NCBI RefSeq assembly: GCF_900182785.1 | Contig: NZ_FXTS01000004.1 | Location: 248,001 to 312,000 of the forward strand | DNA: 64,000 nt | Direction: 5' to 3' | From: Oceanospirillum linum | Lineage (GTDB): Bacteria; Pseudomonadota; Gammaproteobacteria; Pseudomonadales; Halomonadaceae | Part shown: piece by piece, positions 32,882 through 42,063 of the stretch | Numbering within the stretch: position 1 is the first letter of the stretch | How the letters are laid out: the number at the start of each line of letters is the position of its first letter | Notes under the pieces: model-generated | What the model was told of the DNA's origin: nothing | Databases searched by the model: none | What the model saw: only the letters and a program-made list of their open reading frames with translations | Made by a program: the position numbers and the translations under genes

Positions 32882-33763
32882 ATGAATAAACTGATGATAT
32901 GCGGCACTCTGGCCAGCATCGCAACACTAACCGGTTGTTTAGGCAGCGATGATGATAATAATAGCAACGCAATACAAAGAGACGTTGTCATTCAATTTGC
33001 AGGGGAGGTCAACGGCCAACCTTTTAGTTGTGCAGATACTTATGCAGGGCTGGGAACCAGCAACGCTTCAGCCGTATTGACTGACTTTCGCCTTTACTTA
33101 AACAGTGTCAATTTAATTGATGCTGAAGGTAACAGGCACCCTGTCGCATTAAAGAATGATGGTGCATGGCAAACTGACGAAGTTGCCTTATTAGACTTTG
33201 AAACCGGAGACGGCAGCTGTACATCAGGCACGCAAGCAACCAATATGGTCGTTAGCGGTACGGTTGACGAAGGTAACTATACCGGTCTTGAGTTCAACGT
33301 AGGTGTTCCGGGACAAACCAATCATCAGGACTCAACAGCCGCCCCTTCTCCACTCAATATTTCAGGCATGTTCTGGCGCTGGCAGAGTGGCTATAAACAT
33401 GCCCGTATGGATCTTAAGCTTGATACGCCATACAACTACACTGACAGCTCCGGCGCAGCAAAAACAGGCACATCCTGGTTCATGCACCTGGGCAGTACCG
33501 ATTGCTCCGGTGACCCAACATTGGGTGAAACGGTTACCTGTGCCAACCCCAACCGCCCGACAATCACTTTAAATGACTTCGATATTGAAGCTCACAAAGT
33601 GATCGTTGATTATGGCAAGTTGGTTGCGACAACAAATCTGTCTACTCCGACCCCAGGCCCATTTGGCTGTATGTCCGGTGCCACCGATGCCGACTGTGTA
33701 GAAGTCTTTAAAAACCTGGGCCTTACAGGTGATCAAACTCTATTTGGTAAAGGGTCTCTTTAA
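32882..33763 (+). CDS. mbnP: MbnP-family copper-linked lipoprotein
   Basis: About 293 residues from ATG 32882 (ACATGGAGGAAAAG gives GGAGG before it). Lipobox ATLTGC (about 12-17) is followed by an acidic Asp/Asn linker. The family core is visible: FSCADTYAGLG, FRLYLNSVNLID, GMFWRWQSGYKHARMDLK, SWFMHLGSTDCSG and ITLNDFD. Known: in methanobactin systems the di-haem enzyme MbnH oxidises a Trp of MbnP to kynurenine, creating a copper site. The WRWQ-GYK segment contains candidate Trp residues. It is first of a three-gene operon and its TAATG stop overlaps the next start. No methanobactin precursor is nearby. Confidence 0.88.
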   Translation: MNKLMICGTLASIATLTGCLGSDDDNNSNAIQRDVVIQFAGEVNGQPFSCADTYAGLGTSNASAVLTDFRLYLNSVNLIDAEGNRHPVALKNDGAWQTDEVALLDFETGDGSCTSGTQATNMVVSGTVDEGNYTGLEFNVGVPGQTNHQDSTAAPSPLNISGMFWRWQSGYKHARMDLKLDTPYNYTDSSGAAKTGTSWFMHLGSTDCSGDPTLGETVTCANPNRPTITLNDFDIEAHKVIVDYGKLVATTNLSTPTPGPFGCMSGATDADCVEVFKNLGLTGDQTLFGKGSL

Positions 33764-35025
33764 TGAGAGCGGCACTATCTTCTGCCTTCAACGCCAAGAT
33801 GGCTGCCCTGAACGCAAAGCTGGCCATTCCAGCTTTGCGTCCAAAAACCATCAAAAAAGGCTGGTTAACTCCCCTCCTGTTTTCACTCGCAGCATTAACG
33901 GGTTGCGGAGATTCGGACTGGCAGCACGAGGAGTTTTCTACAGGCAACAGCGCATTCGACTTCCGAATCCCAACGAATACTCCAGCACCTTTTGTGCCTG
34001 AAGATAATCCAATGACTCCCGAAAAAGTAGAGCTGGGGCGTCATCTGTTTTTTGATACCCGCTTGTCCGGCAATCAGACCCAATCCTGTGGCAGCTGTCA
34101 TTTACAGGAACTCGGCTTTGCTGACGGCATCGCATTACCTACAGGGTCTACCGGAGAACGGCTTGATCGTAACTCTCAGGGGTTACTCAATGTTGCCTAT
34201 AACTCCACTTTTACCTGGGGTAATCACTCGCTAACCAGCCTAGCTGACCAACACTCTGTACCTCTATTTGCAGAGTTTCCTGTTGAACTGGGTGTTAACG
34301 ACAGCAATAAAGAAGAGATACTGCTGCGTCTGTCTCAAGATACAACCTACCAACAACTCTTTGCCGCAGCCTATCCCGATAGCAATCCAGAAAACGGCTC
34401 AGATATTAATTTCCAACAAATCAGCCAATCCCTCGCGTCTTTTATTCGCTCAATGGTCTCCTTCAACACACCCTATGACCGCTACGAACAGGGCGATAGC
34501 AACGCACTAACCGACTCCCAGAAGCGCGGCATGGATCTGTTCTTCAGCGAACGGACCGAGTGTTTCCACTGCCATGGCGGCTTCAACTTTTCCCAGTCCA
34601 CACGCCATAGTAAAACCGTATTCTTCGAAGCACCTTTTTTTAATAACGGTCTTTATAATCTTGATGGTAACGGTAGCTACCCAGTAGGCAATCAGGGCCT
34701 GTTTGAACTCACAGGCAAAGCAGAGGACAAGGGTAAATTCCGCCCCGTCTCCCTGCGCAATATCGAAGTAACCGCCCCCTATATGCACGATGGCTCCATC
34801 GAAACACTGGAAGAGGTTATTGAACATTACGCCGCCGGAGGCCGGGCACCAACAACCATTAACGGTCAGGCCACAGGTGATGGCCGTCAGAATCCTAATA
34901 AAAGCGGTTTTGTCGGTGGCTTTGAGCTAACGGCGCAAGAGAAACAAGATCTGATCAACTTCCTGAAATCCCTCACCGATGACAGTTTTAACAAGGATGA
35001 ACGTTTTGCTAACCCGCACTCCTAA
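33763..35025 (+). CDS. mbnH: MbnH-family di-haem cytochrome c peroxidase-like enzyme
   Basis: A 420-residue protein with a lipobox-like ALTGC near residues 44-48 after a hydrophobic helix (LTPLLFSLAALTG). Two CxxCH haem sites are present: CGSCH (about 110-114) and CFHCH (about 265-269). The family segments VELGRHLFFDTRLSGNQTQS, FRPVSLRNIEVTAPYMHDG and AAGG fit the bacterial CcpA/MauG/MbnH superfamily. It follows mbnP by a 1-base overlap, the arrangement of mbnPH pairs, which favours MbnH over a generic peroxidase. The N-terminus before the lipobox is longer than usual. Confidence 0.87.
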   Translation: MRAALSSAFNAKMAALNAKLAIPALRPKTIKKGWLTPLLFSLAALTGCGDSDWQHEEFSTGNSAFDFRIPTNTPAPFVPEDNPMTPEKVELGRHLFFDTRLSGNQTQSCGSCHLQELGFADGIALPTGSTGERLDRNSQGLLNVAYNSTFTWGNHSLTSLADQHSVPLFAEFPVELGVNDSNKEEILLRLSQDTTYQQLFAAAYPDSNPENGSDINFQQISQSLASFIRSMVSFNTPYDRYEQGDSNALTDSQKRGMDLFFSERTECFHCHGGFNFSQSTRHSKTVFFEAPFFNNGLYNLDGNGSYPVGNQGLFELTGKAEDKGKFRPVSLRNIEVTAPYMHDGSIETLEEVIEHYAAGGRAPTTINGQATGDGRQNPNKSGFVGGFELTAQEKQDLINFLKSLTDDSFNKDERFANPHS

Positions 35026-36241
35026 AGCAGTAACCCCAGTGCTATCCGCTGCAAAGCGGGCCATCACATCAACATTAGCATGCCTGCTGATAGTTCCGCC
35101 CTCCGGCGCGCTTGCCCATGGTTCTAAAATGGATATCCCTGACACAGGAATACGCATCAGCTTAGATGTTGAGCAACATATCTTGTCAGGGGTTTCGGAA
35201 CAGAGCTATCAGCTTTCAACACCGATTCTGCAACAGGCTGAATCTGCTGAGGAAGGAATTGGTGCTGCCGAGATAACACTGGCATTAACCACTGAGCTTG
35301 CCGATCACTGGCTGGCTTACGGCGCGATCAGTAATCACAGCCATGGCGGTGAGTCCTCACTGGATATTGATCAGGGCTTTATTCACGGAACAGCTCAAGG
35401 TTCAGCATTACAGGGGTTTACATTACGTATAGGCCGGTTTTACTCGTCAGCAGCGCTTTACAACGACCAGGGGCACACGGGATTACTCTTTCCTACGGCT
35501 CCGCTGATCTATCAGAGCCTGATGGGGGGCGAGCTGAAAGATGATGGCCTGAGTGTTGGCTACAGCATAACCCCGAACACCAAAATCACTTTTGAAACCT
35601 TCGCTGGCGATAACAGTCTTTCCGGCCAGCAGGCTGGCAATAAATTCAGCCAAACACATACCTTGTCCCTGGATCAAAGTATCGAAATGGAAACCTGGGG
35701 ACACCTGGATACCAAAGTTGGTTACTTAACCAGTGAGCAAAACTACCAAAGTGAAAATTCAGGCCATAGCCATAGTACCGATAGCGACCTTGTCTATCAG
35801 CTATCGGGGGATATTAAGCAGTGGATGCTGTCGGCATTATGGCAAAAAGAGCGCTGGCAGGTTAGCGGAGAGTATTTTATTCGGGATATTAATACAGACG
35901 CTCAGACCGACAGTCAGATACTGCAGATCCAGGATAAAAGCTCTGGCTTTTACGGCTTAGTTGCTTATCAGATCTTCCCTGAGTGGGTACTGGCCACCCG
36001 TTATGACCGATTAACAACCGATATTGATACCTATGGTCATCAGGAACTGATAACCAGCTTTGGTTTACCTGTCTCAAAAACCCCTGAAAACCTGACACTA
36101 TTGGTTAACTGGCAACCATCTGATAACCAGCAATGGTCACTGCACCTGACTCAGCCAAAAGATCTATGGCAAGATTCTTCATCAAATGACTTATACGGTG
36201 GCCTCAGTTATCAACTCAGTTTTGGCGGTGAGACGCTTTAG
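34997..36241 (+). CDS. Predicted outer-membrane beta-barrel protein of the MbnPH operon
   Basis: About 414 residues if translation starts at ATG 34997 (an alternative in-frame ATG is 34979); it overlaps the mbnH end by 29 bases. A signal peptide (AITSTLACLLIVPPSGALA) precedes a His-containing segment, then alternating polar/hydrophobic strands to the C-terminus, which ends YQLSFGGETL. Strand pattern, Gly/Ser/Asn turns and lack of long hydrophobic helices suggest a barrel. The His-rich stretches NHSHGG and GHSHSTDSD could bind metal. A copper-related porin or receptor is inference from context. Confidence 0.7.
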   Translation: MNVLLTRTPKAVTPVLSAAKRAITSTLACLLIVPPSGALAHGSKMDIPDTGIRISLDVEQHILSGVSEQSYQLSTPILQQAESAEEGIGAAEITLALTTELADHWLAYGAISNHSHGGESSLDIDQGFIHGTAQGSALQGFTLRIGRFYSSAALYNDQGHTGLLFPTAPLIYQSLMGGELKDDGLSVGYSITPNTKITFETFAGDNSLSGQQAGNKFSQTHTLSLDQSIEMETWGHLDTKVGYLTSEQNYQSENSGHSHSTDSDLVYQLSGDIKQWMLSALWQKERWQVSGEYFIRDINTDAQTDSQILQIQDKSSGFYGLVAYQIFPEWVLATRYDRLTTDIDTYGHQELITSFGLPVSKTPENLTLLVNWQPSDNQQWSLHLTQPKDLWQDSSSNDLYGGLSYQLSFGGETL

Positions 36242-36247
36242 TATCCA

Positions 36248-36269
36248 AGCCGATCAAGATTGATCGGCT
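36248..36269. terminator. Convergent terminator, MbnPH operon / tadA
   Basis: AGCCGATCAA-GA-TTGATCGGCT is a perfect 10-bp inverted repeat between two convergent stops, followed by a T-rich stretch on the plus strand. Confidence 0.7.
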
Positions 36270-36274
36270 GGTTC

Positions 36275-36736
36275 TTATTTTGACTTCCGACGCTCTGAAA
36301 AGAAGCTCTTCATCACCTGCTTGCTTTTCCCCGCCAGCAAACCACCGGTAACCTTTACTTTATGGTTATACCAGGGCTGAGCAAATAAATTACAGATGCT
36401 CTCATTAACACCGGTTCTGGGTTCTGCGGCACCATAATACACATGCCGTATCCGGCTGTGGATAATCGCGCCAGCACACATAGTGCAAGGCTCTAACGTA
36501 ACGTAAAGATCACAATCAATCAGCCGGTAATTATCCATCTGCCGGGCAGCATCCCTTAACGCCATAATCTCTGCATGGGCTGTTGGATCACAGCCTGAAA
36601 CCGGTTGGTTCCAGCCTTTCCCCACAATCTCACCCTCAAATACCACAACAGCGCCCACCGGAACCTCTCCCTCATTGGCGGCTTTTTGCGCCAGCTCCAG
36701 CGCTCTATACATAAAGTACTCAGGTTTGTGGCTCAT
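36275..36736 (-). CDS. tadA: tRNA-specific adenosine-34 deaminase
   Basis: A 153-residue deaminase with zinc motifs THAEIMAL (His plus catalytic Glu) and PCTMCAGAI. The length is normal. It converts A34 to inosine in tRNA-Arg(ACG). The C-terminal basic tail (SFFSERRKSK) is typical. Confidence 0.95.
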   Translation of the reverse strand: MSHKPEYFMYRALELAQKAANEGEVPVGAVVVFEGEIVGKGWNQPVSGCDPTAHAEIMALRDAARQMDNYRLIDCDLYVTLEPCTMCAGAIIHSRIRHVYYGAAEPRTGVNESICNLFAQPWYNHKVKVTGGLLAGKSKQVMKSFFSERRKSK

Positions 36737-36917
36737 CGCTTATATCCTAAAGAAGGTTATTCCTGCCGCGCTTATGATAATCTCTTTTCCTATTATCATC
36801 ACAGCAACATGCTCAAACCATTATCACAAATACAGCCGTCACATGAGGTGTCGGCCAGCCGGGACTGTAAACTGAGTTTATTCAGAACCGGAATAGACTG
36901 CCGGAGGTGCTTTATTC

Positions 36918-37742
36918 ATGTTTTTCACAACTCTGCCCGATATCAGAGCGATCTGTTCAATACTAACGCTGAGCCTATTAACCCTCATGCCCTACACACA
37001 GGCAGAGGCTGCCCCCATCCGCTTTCTGGTCGGCTATCCAACAGAAGCTTCAGCCCCCTACTATTTGGATTCAGGCTCTGAAATCCCAGCAAATAATCCA
37101 GGCTACAGTGTTGAGATAATGCAGGAAGTTGGTAAACGCATTAAAGAAGTAAGCTTTAAGCTGGTTCGCTGCGAATTCAGTCAATGCCTGGAGCAGATAA
37201 AAACAGGCAAGCTCGATGGCCTGTTTAATACCCCTTACCGGGAGCATTGGCTCTTTACGGGTAAATACCCTTTTACCAAGGCGAAAGTTGACCTGCGACA
37301 AAAGCTCTACGGGGAGGAGTATGCCCTGTACCGTGTCAAAGATGACCGTAAAATAACAACGGATGGTGACCGCATTTATGGGCTCAAAAACCGGGGGATT
37401 TCCGTAAAAAACCATAGCTCAGTCATCCCTCTTTTAGAGGAAAATAACTACCCGGTACAGAGTTATGCGACAACGACAGAAGCCTTACAGGCCCTGCTAC
37501 GCAGAGAAGTACCAGCCAGCGTCCTTGTTGTCAGTCATGTGGAAGCCCTGGCCCGAATGCACCCGGAGCTTTCCGATCTGATCAGCCGGGCAGAATACAG
37601 CCTCCATGAAGAAGATTACTACCTGATGATCAGCCGCCAGTTCTATGCTAAAAAACCCTGGCTGGCAGAGAAAATCTGGGTAGAGCAAACTAAAGTTCAG
37701 CAGGAGCTGGGCGAAAAGCTGGCAAATAAATACATTCGGTAA
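36918..37742 (+). CDS. Periplasmic solute-binding protein, family 3-like
   Basis: 274 residues with a signal peptide (hydrophobic LTLSLLTLMPYTQAEA). The mature part has the SBP_bac_3 pattern: IRFLVGYPTEASAPYYLD, GYSVEIMQEVGKRI, QIKTGKLDGLFNTPYREHW and LQALLRREVPASVLV. No permease or ATPase is adjacent, so it may be an orphan binding protein or serve a distant transporter. Ligand unknown. Confidence 0.8.
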   Translation: MFFTTLPDIRAICSILTLSLLTLMPYTQAEAAPIRFLVGYPTEASAPYYLDSGSEIPANNPGYSVEIMQEVGKRIKEVSFKLVRCEFSQCLEQIKTGKLDGLFNTPYREHWLFTGKYPFTKAKVDLRQKLYGEEYALYRVKDDRKITTDGDRIYGLKNRGISVKNHSSVIPLLEENNYPVQSYATTTEALQALLRREVPASVLVVSHVEALARMHPELSDLISRAEYSLHEEDYYLMISRQFYAKKPWLAEKIWVEQTKVQQELGEKLANKYIR

Positions 37743-37935
37743 CCTGATATAAACGGCCAAAAAGCACCTTTCCCGGAGCTTTTTGGCAACACAGCCGGTG
37801 GTACCTTTTCTCTGACCTTCATGATCGTCATCTGCACATCTGCACGGATTCATAGTAAAGACAGCACTTGCTTAATCCTATTGTATGACTAGGTTTATAG
37901 AGGTGAAACTTTTCTTATCGATCAGGAGGATCTCT

Positions 37936-39156
37936 GTGAGCGATATCAACAGCAATCAAAGCCAGCAAAGCCTACATCCGAAGACTGATAGTAATTTATG
38001 GTCAGATATCATCTGGCAAGCCACTCAACTGCGTCATCAGCTCCACCAGCAGCCAGAACTGACCTGGCAGGAAAAAAAGACCTCTCAAACCATAAGACAT
38101 TATCTCGACCAGCTGGGTATAACGTGGCGGGAATATGAAGATGTCGGCACCCTGGCGACACTGGCACCTAATGCCAATGGCCCCCATACGGCCCTCCGCG
38201 GAGATATCGATGCCCTTCCTATTCATGAAGAAGCCCAGGTCAGCTTTGCCTCTCAAACCTCCGGCTGCATGCATGCTTGCGGGCATGACGGGCATACCGC
38301 AGCACTCTGGGCAACAGCGGCCTGGCTAAAAGCCCATGAGGATCAGCTTCCGGGGCCCGTCACATTGATTTTCCAACCAGCAGAAGAAGGCGGGCATGGT
38401 GCAAAAGCCCTGATTGATGCTGGTGCTCTCGAGGGAATTGATCGGATTTACGGTTGGCATAACTGGCCTGCTATTCCCTATGGTCAGGCCGTTTGCCCGG
38501 ATGGAACCGTGATGGCAGGTAACGGCACCTTTCATATCCGTGTAAAAGGCAAAGGAGGTCATGCCAGCCAGCCGGAGCTCTGTAGAGATCCTTTACTCGC
38601 TGGTTCCGCCATGGTGATAAACCTACAGCAAATTATTAGCCGTAGAGTCGCTCCTCAAGGTGCCGCCGTCGTCAGTGTTTGCTCCTTCAAAGCGGAAAGC
38701 GCCGCAACCGTCATCCCGGAAAGCGCTCTAATTGAGGGCAGCATACGCCTCTCCTCTCCGGAACAGCGACAACCTATAAACGCTTTAATCGAACAGATCT
38801 GCCAGGACACTGCTCGCACCTACGGCGTTGAAGCCGAGGTTGAAATCAGATCCCGATATGAAGCAACCGTGAACGATGCTCAGGCCGCTAGGGCTTTTCG
38901 AACAGCCCTTAAAGATCAGCTCGGCGATAATTGGCAAAGCAATACGCCTGTTCCTATTATGGCGTCAGAGGACTTCAGCTATTACCTGCAGCAAATTCCC
39001 GGTGCATTTGCACTGATTGGCATGGCAGAACAAGAGAATTACACAGCCCCCTGCCATAGCCCACACTATCAGTTTAATGACCGGCTATTACCACAAGTGG
39101 TCTCTGTTTTTGCCCGATTAGTGGGCGCACCCCAGCCCAAAAAAGAGCATATTTAA
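37936..39156 (+). CDS. M20-family amidohydrolase, candidate N-acetyl-diaminobutyrate deacetylase
   Basis: About 406 residues from GTG 37936, which has a strong AGGAGG 6 bp before it; an open frame from 37885 lacks a site. M20 metal motifs: HACGHDGHTAALWA, FQPAEEGGHGAKAL, WHNWPAIPYG, and a late ASEDFSYYL with H near the C-terminus. The family hydrolyses N-acyl amino acids. The next three genes look like ectoine catabolism, where an N-acetyl-diaminobutyrate deacetylase is needed (DoeB or an M20 DoeB2 type). The substrate is inferred from that context. Confidence 0.8.
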   Translation: MSDINSNQSQQSLHPKTDSNLWSDIIWQATQLRHQLHQQPELTWQEKKTSQTIRHYLDQLGITWREYEDVGTLATLAPNANGPHTALRGDIDALPIHEEAQVSFASQTSGCMHACGHDGHTAALWATAAWLKAHEDQLPGPVTLIFQPAEEGGHGAKALIDAGALEGIDRIYGWHNWPAIPYGQAVCPDGTVMAGNGTFHIRVKGKGGHASQPELCRDPLLAGSAMVINLQQIISRRVAPQGAAVVSVCSFKAESAATVIPESALIEGSIRLSSPEQRQPINALIEQICQDTARTYGVEAEVEIRSRYEATVNDAQAARAFRTALKDQLGDNWQSNTPVPIMASEDFSYYLQQIPGAFALIGMAEQENYTAPCHSPHYQFNDRLLPQVVSVFARLVGAPQPKKEHI

Positions 39157-39452
39157 TGATTAATTTCATTAGCTTGCAGGATCGCCTTATCTCTCCTACG
39201 TTGAAAGCAGATCTTTTAAAAACCCGTGTTTGAGCGCTACTCGAAAATTTCGTATTGCAGAGTGCATAGCGAAACAAGCAGAGGTTTTTTTCAGCCTGAA
39301 CTCTGATTCAGACAGGATCTTTCATCACTTTGGTCAGTTCCTCCAGGGAGTGTCTGGTGAACTGGCTGCATTTAAAAATACCGAGCTGCCGCAAGGGCAG
39401 TATCTGCACACTGGGCGGTACATCGCTGTATTCGCTCAGTTTGGGAGGGGTT

Positions 39453-40706
39453 ATGGAAATTTTTGAGCAATGGGAATCTGAAATCCGGGGCTACTCCCGG
39501 GCCTATCCAACCGTATTTGCATCGGCGTCTAATGCCCGACAGACCGATGAGGCAGGCAAAAGCTATATCGACTTCTTCGCAGGTGCAGGTGTTCTGAACT
39601 TTGGTCACAACAACCCGCACATGAAACAGGCAATCATCGACTTTATTCAGGCCGATGGTGTAGCCCATAGTCTTGATATGAGCACAACGGTTAAGCGAAG
39701 CTTTATCAGCGCATTTGCCGAAACCATTCTTAAACCCCGCAACATGAATTACAAAATGCAGTTTATGGGCCCCACCGGCACCAATGCTGTAGAGGCTGCT
39801 CTGAAACTGGCCCGCAGAGTCACAGGCCGGGAGAACATTGTCGCTTTCAGTCAGGGCTTCCATGGTATGACACTGGGCTCCCTGGCCTGCACGGCCAACC
39901 AATACTTCCGTAATGCTGCAGGTGTGCCACTGGGCCATGTTCAGCATGCTCCCTTTGAAAGCAATGTTGGCGGTGGACTTGAAGGCCTGGCAACCCTACG
40001 GGCCAGTTATGAAAATAGTAGTAGTGGCCTGGAAGCACCGGCTGCCTTTATTGTTGAAACCATACAAGCCGAAGGCGGGGTTAACGTTGCCAGTGAGTCC
40101 TGGCTGATGGCTCTGCAAAATCTGGCAAAAGACCTGGGAGCACTCCTGATTATCGATGAAATTCAGGTGGGATGTGGTCGCACCGGCAGCTATTTTAGCT
40201 TCGATAAAATGGGGCTCGACCCGGACATTATTTGCCTGGCAAAAGGGATCGGCGGATTTGGCACACCACTGGCGATGAATCTGGTAAAACCGGAGCACGA
40301 TGCCCACTGGCAACCAGGGGAGCATACTGGCACCTTCCGCGGACAAGGCTTCTCTTTTGTGGCAGGGCGCGAAGCACTTCGCTATTTCGAAGATGACGCT
40401 CTCATGGCGCTAACACTGGAAAGAGGGGCGATGATTTCAGATCGAATGACAGCCCTAGCTGCCCAGTACCCTAATGTCACAGCCCGTGGTAAAGGCATGA
40501 TCCAGGCACTGGACATCCAAAATGGCGCAAGCTCAAAAGCGATTGCCCGTGAATGTTTCGACAAGGGTTTACTGGTAGGTCCCTGTGGCATTGATGGCCA
40601 GGTCATCAAACTGATCCCCCCCTTAACGATCCCCGACAATGATCTGGAAGAAGGGCTACAGATACTCGAACGCGCAGTAAAAACGGTTATGGAGGCACGC
40701 CAATGA
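39453..40706 (+). CDS. doeD: Class III aminotransferase, probable diaminobutyrate transaminase (DoeD/EctB-like)
   Basis: 417 residues from ATG 39453, preceded by GGGAGGGG; an upstream in-frame ATG at 39330 is not supported. EctB-like signature: IDFFAGAGVLNFGHNNP, MQFMGPTGTNAVEAALKLARR, the PLP region LIIDEIQVGCGRTG and Schiff-base Lys in CLAKGIGGFG. No ectA or ectC is adjacent; instead it is followed by an ectoine-hydrolase-like gene, so a catabolic transaminase (DoeD) is more likely than biosynthetic EctB. The stop overlaps the next start. Confidence 0.8.
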   Translation: MEIFEQWESEIRGYSRAYPTVFASASNARQTDEAGKSYIDFFAGAGVLNFGHNNPHMKQAIIDFIQADGVAHSLDMSTTVKRSFISAFAETILKPRNMNYKMQFMGPTGTNAVEAALKLARRVTGRENIVAFSQGFHGMTLGSLACTANQYFRNAAGVPLGHVQHAPFESNVGGGLEGLATLRASYENSSSGLEAPAAFIVETIQAEGGVNVASESWLMALQNLAKDLGALLIIDEIQVGCGRTGSYFSFDKMGLDPDIICLAKGIGGFGTPLAMNLVKPEHDAHWQPGEHTGTFRGQGFSFVAGREALRYFEDDALMALTLERGAMISDRMTALAAQYPNVTARGKGMIQALDIQNGASSKAIARECFDKGLLVGPCGIDGQVIKLIPPLTIPDNDLEEGLQILERAVKTVMEARQ

Positions 40707-42025
40707 AGCAACGGGATGATATGACCTTTCCATTCGCAGAGTATGAGCGACGTTTGAATGATCTCCGCCAACGAATGAAAGAGCGTCTTCTGGATGCGGT
40801 GATTATCACCGATCCCGAAAATCTGATGTACCTGACAGACTATCAAACCACTGGATACTCCTATTTCCAGGCACTGGTCGTTCCCCAGGACGATGAGCCC
40901 TTTATGATTACTCGTATGATGGAGGCCTCTAATATACATGCCCGTACCTGGGTCGAAAAAACCCGTCCTTACCCGGATACAGGCGATGCGATTCAGATGC
41001 TGATTGAGTCACTGAGAGAGTTTGGTTTATCGGATAAAATACTGGGCTACGAGCGCAACAGCTATTTCTTCCCCGCATACCATCAGGACTACCTGCATAC
41101 CGCCTTCACCGATGGCCGTCTGATGGACTGCTTTGGCATTGTAGAAGAAGGACGTGCCTGCAAGTCAGAAGCAGAATTGGAGATTATGCGAATCGCCGCA
41201 AAAGCCACCGTTGCCGGGATGCGGGCAGGCTTTGATGCTGTATACCCAGGTGTGACAGAAAACGAGATAGGGGCCGCTATTAGTGAAGCGATGTTCCGTG
41301 CAGGAGGAGAGCCGCCGGCAGTGATGCCCTATGTCACTTCAGGCCCTCGGTCCATGATCGGCCACGCAACCTGGGAAGGGCGCAAAGTTCAGCCCGGCGA
41401 GCATGTATTTCTGGAAGTTGCAGGCTGCTATCGGCGCTACCACACCGCGATGATGCGCACCGTGGTTTGCGGAGAACTGAGCGATTCCATGTACAAAGCA
41501 CAGGAAACCATGAAGCACGCCCTTAAGCAGGTTCGTGCCGAACTTCGCCCAGGCATGACCGTCTCCGATGCAGATAACCTGGTACGCACCATCATCACAG
41601 AAAATGATGTAGGTGCCCGCCTGATCACACGCTCCGGCTACTCCATCGGCATCGCATTTCCACCCAGTTGGGATGAGGGCTATATCATCAGCCTGAAGCA
41701 AGGCGACAGCACCATACTAAAACCAGGTATGACCTTTCATATTATCCCATGGATGTGGGGTGTTGATGGCGATAAAACCTGTGGCATCTCAGACACTATC
41801 TATATTACCGATACAGGTTGTGCTTCTTTCTTCGAAGGTATGGAGGAGGATTTTATCGTTAAACCTGAAACAGAGATCAAGGATGTCATCCCGAGTACCT
41901 TTCCCACCGAAAATGCTCAGGCAACGGTACAGGCCCTGAAGAAGAACAAACACACTAAATCGGGAAAAGCAGCGGGCAAAGAGAAACACCACACTAAATC
42001 TAAAGCCACCAAGAAAACGTCCTGA
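40703..42025 (+). CDS. doeA: Ectoine hydrolase-like M24-family protein (DoeA)
   Basis: A 440-residue creatinase/prolidase-fold protein. The N-terminal domain (FPFAEYERRLNDLRQRM; ITDPENLMYLTDYQTTGYSYFQALVV) is followed by the pita-bread domain (PYVTSGPRSMIGHATWEGRK; GYSIGIAFPPSWDEGY; MTFHIIPWMWGVDGD). These match DoeA/EutD ectoine hydrolases better than true aminopeptidases. An unusual Lys-rich tail of about 35 residues (KKNKHTKSGKAAGKEK) ends the protein. It opens the ectoine ring to N-acetyl-diaminobutyrate. Overlap with doeD indicates an operon. Confidence 0.85.
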   Translation: MKQRDDMTFPFAEYERRLNDLRQRMKERLLDAVIITDPENLMYLTDYQTTGYSYFQALVVPQDDEPFMITRMMEASNIHARTWVEKTRPYPDTGDAIQMLIESLREFGLSDKILGYERNSYFFPAYHQDYLHTAFTDGRLMDCFGIVEEGRACKSEAELEIMRIAAKATVAGMRAGFDAVYPGVTENEIGAAISEAMFRAGGEPPAVMPYVTSGPRSMIGHATWEGRKVQPGEHVFLEVAGCYRRYHTAMMRTVVCGELSDSMYKAQETMKHALKQVRAELRPGMTVSDADNLVRTIITENDVGARLITRSGYSIGIAFPPSWDEGYIISLKQGDSTILKPGMTFHIIPWMWGVDGDKTCGISDTIYITDTGCASFFEGMEEDFIVKPETEIKDVIPSTFPTENAQATVQALKKNKHTKSGKAAGKEKHHTKSKATKKTS

Positions 42026-42063
42026 GCGCAGCTAAACGCCTGACCGATGACAAGGAGCCTGAT

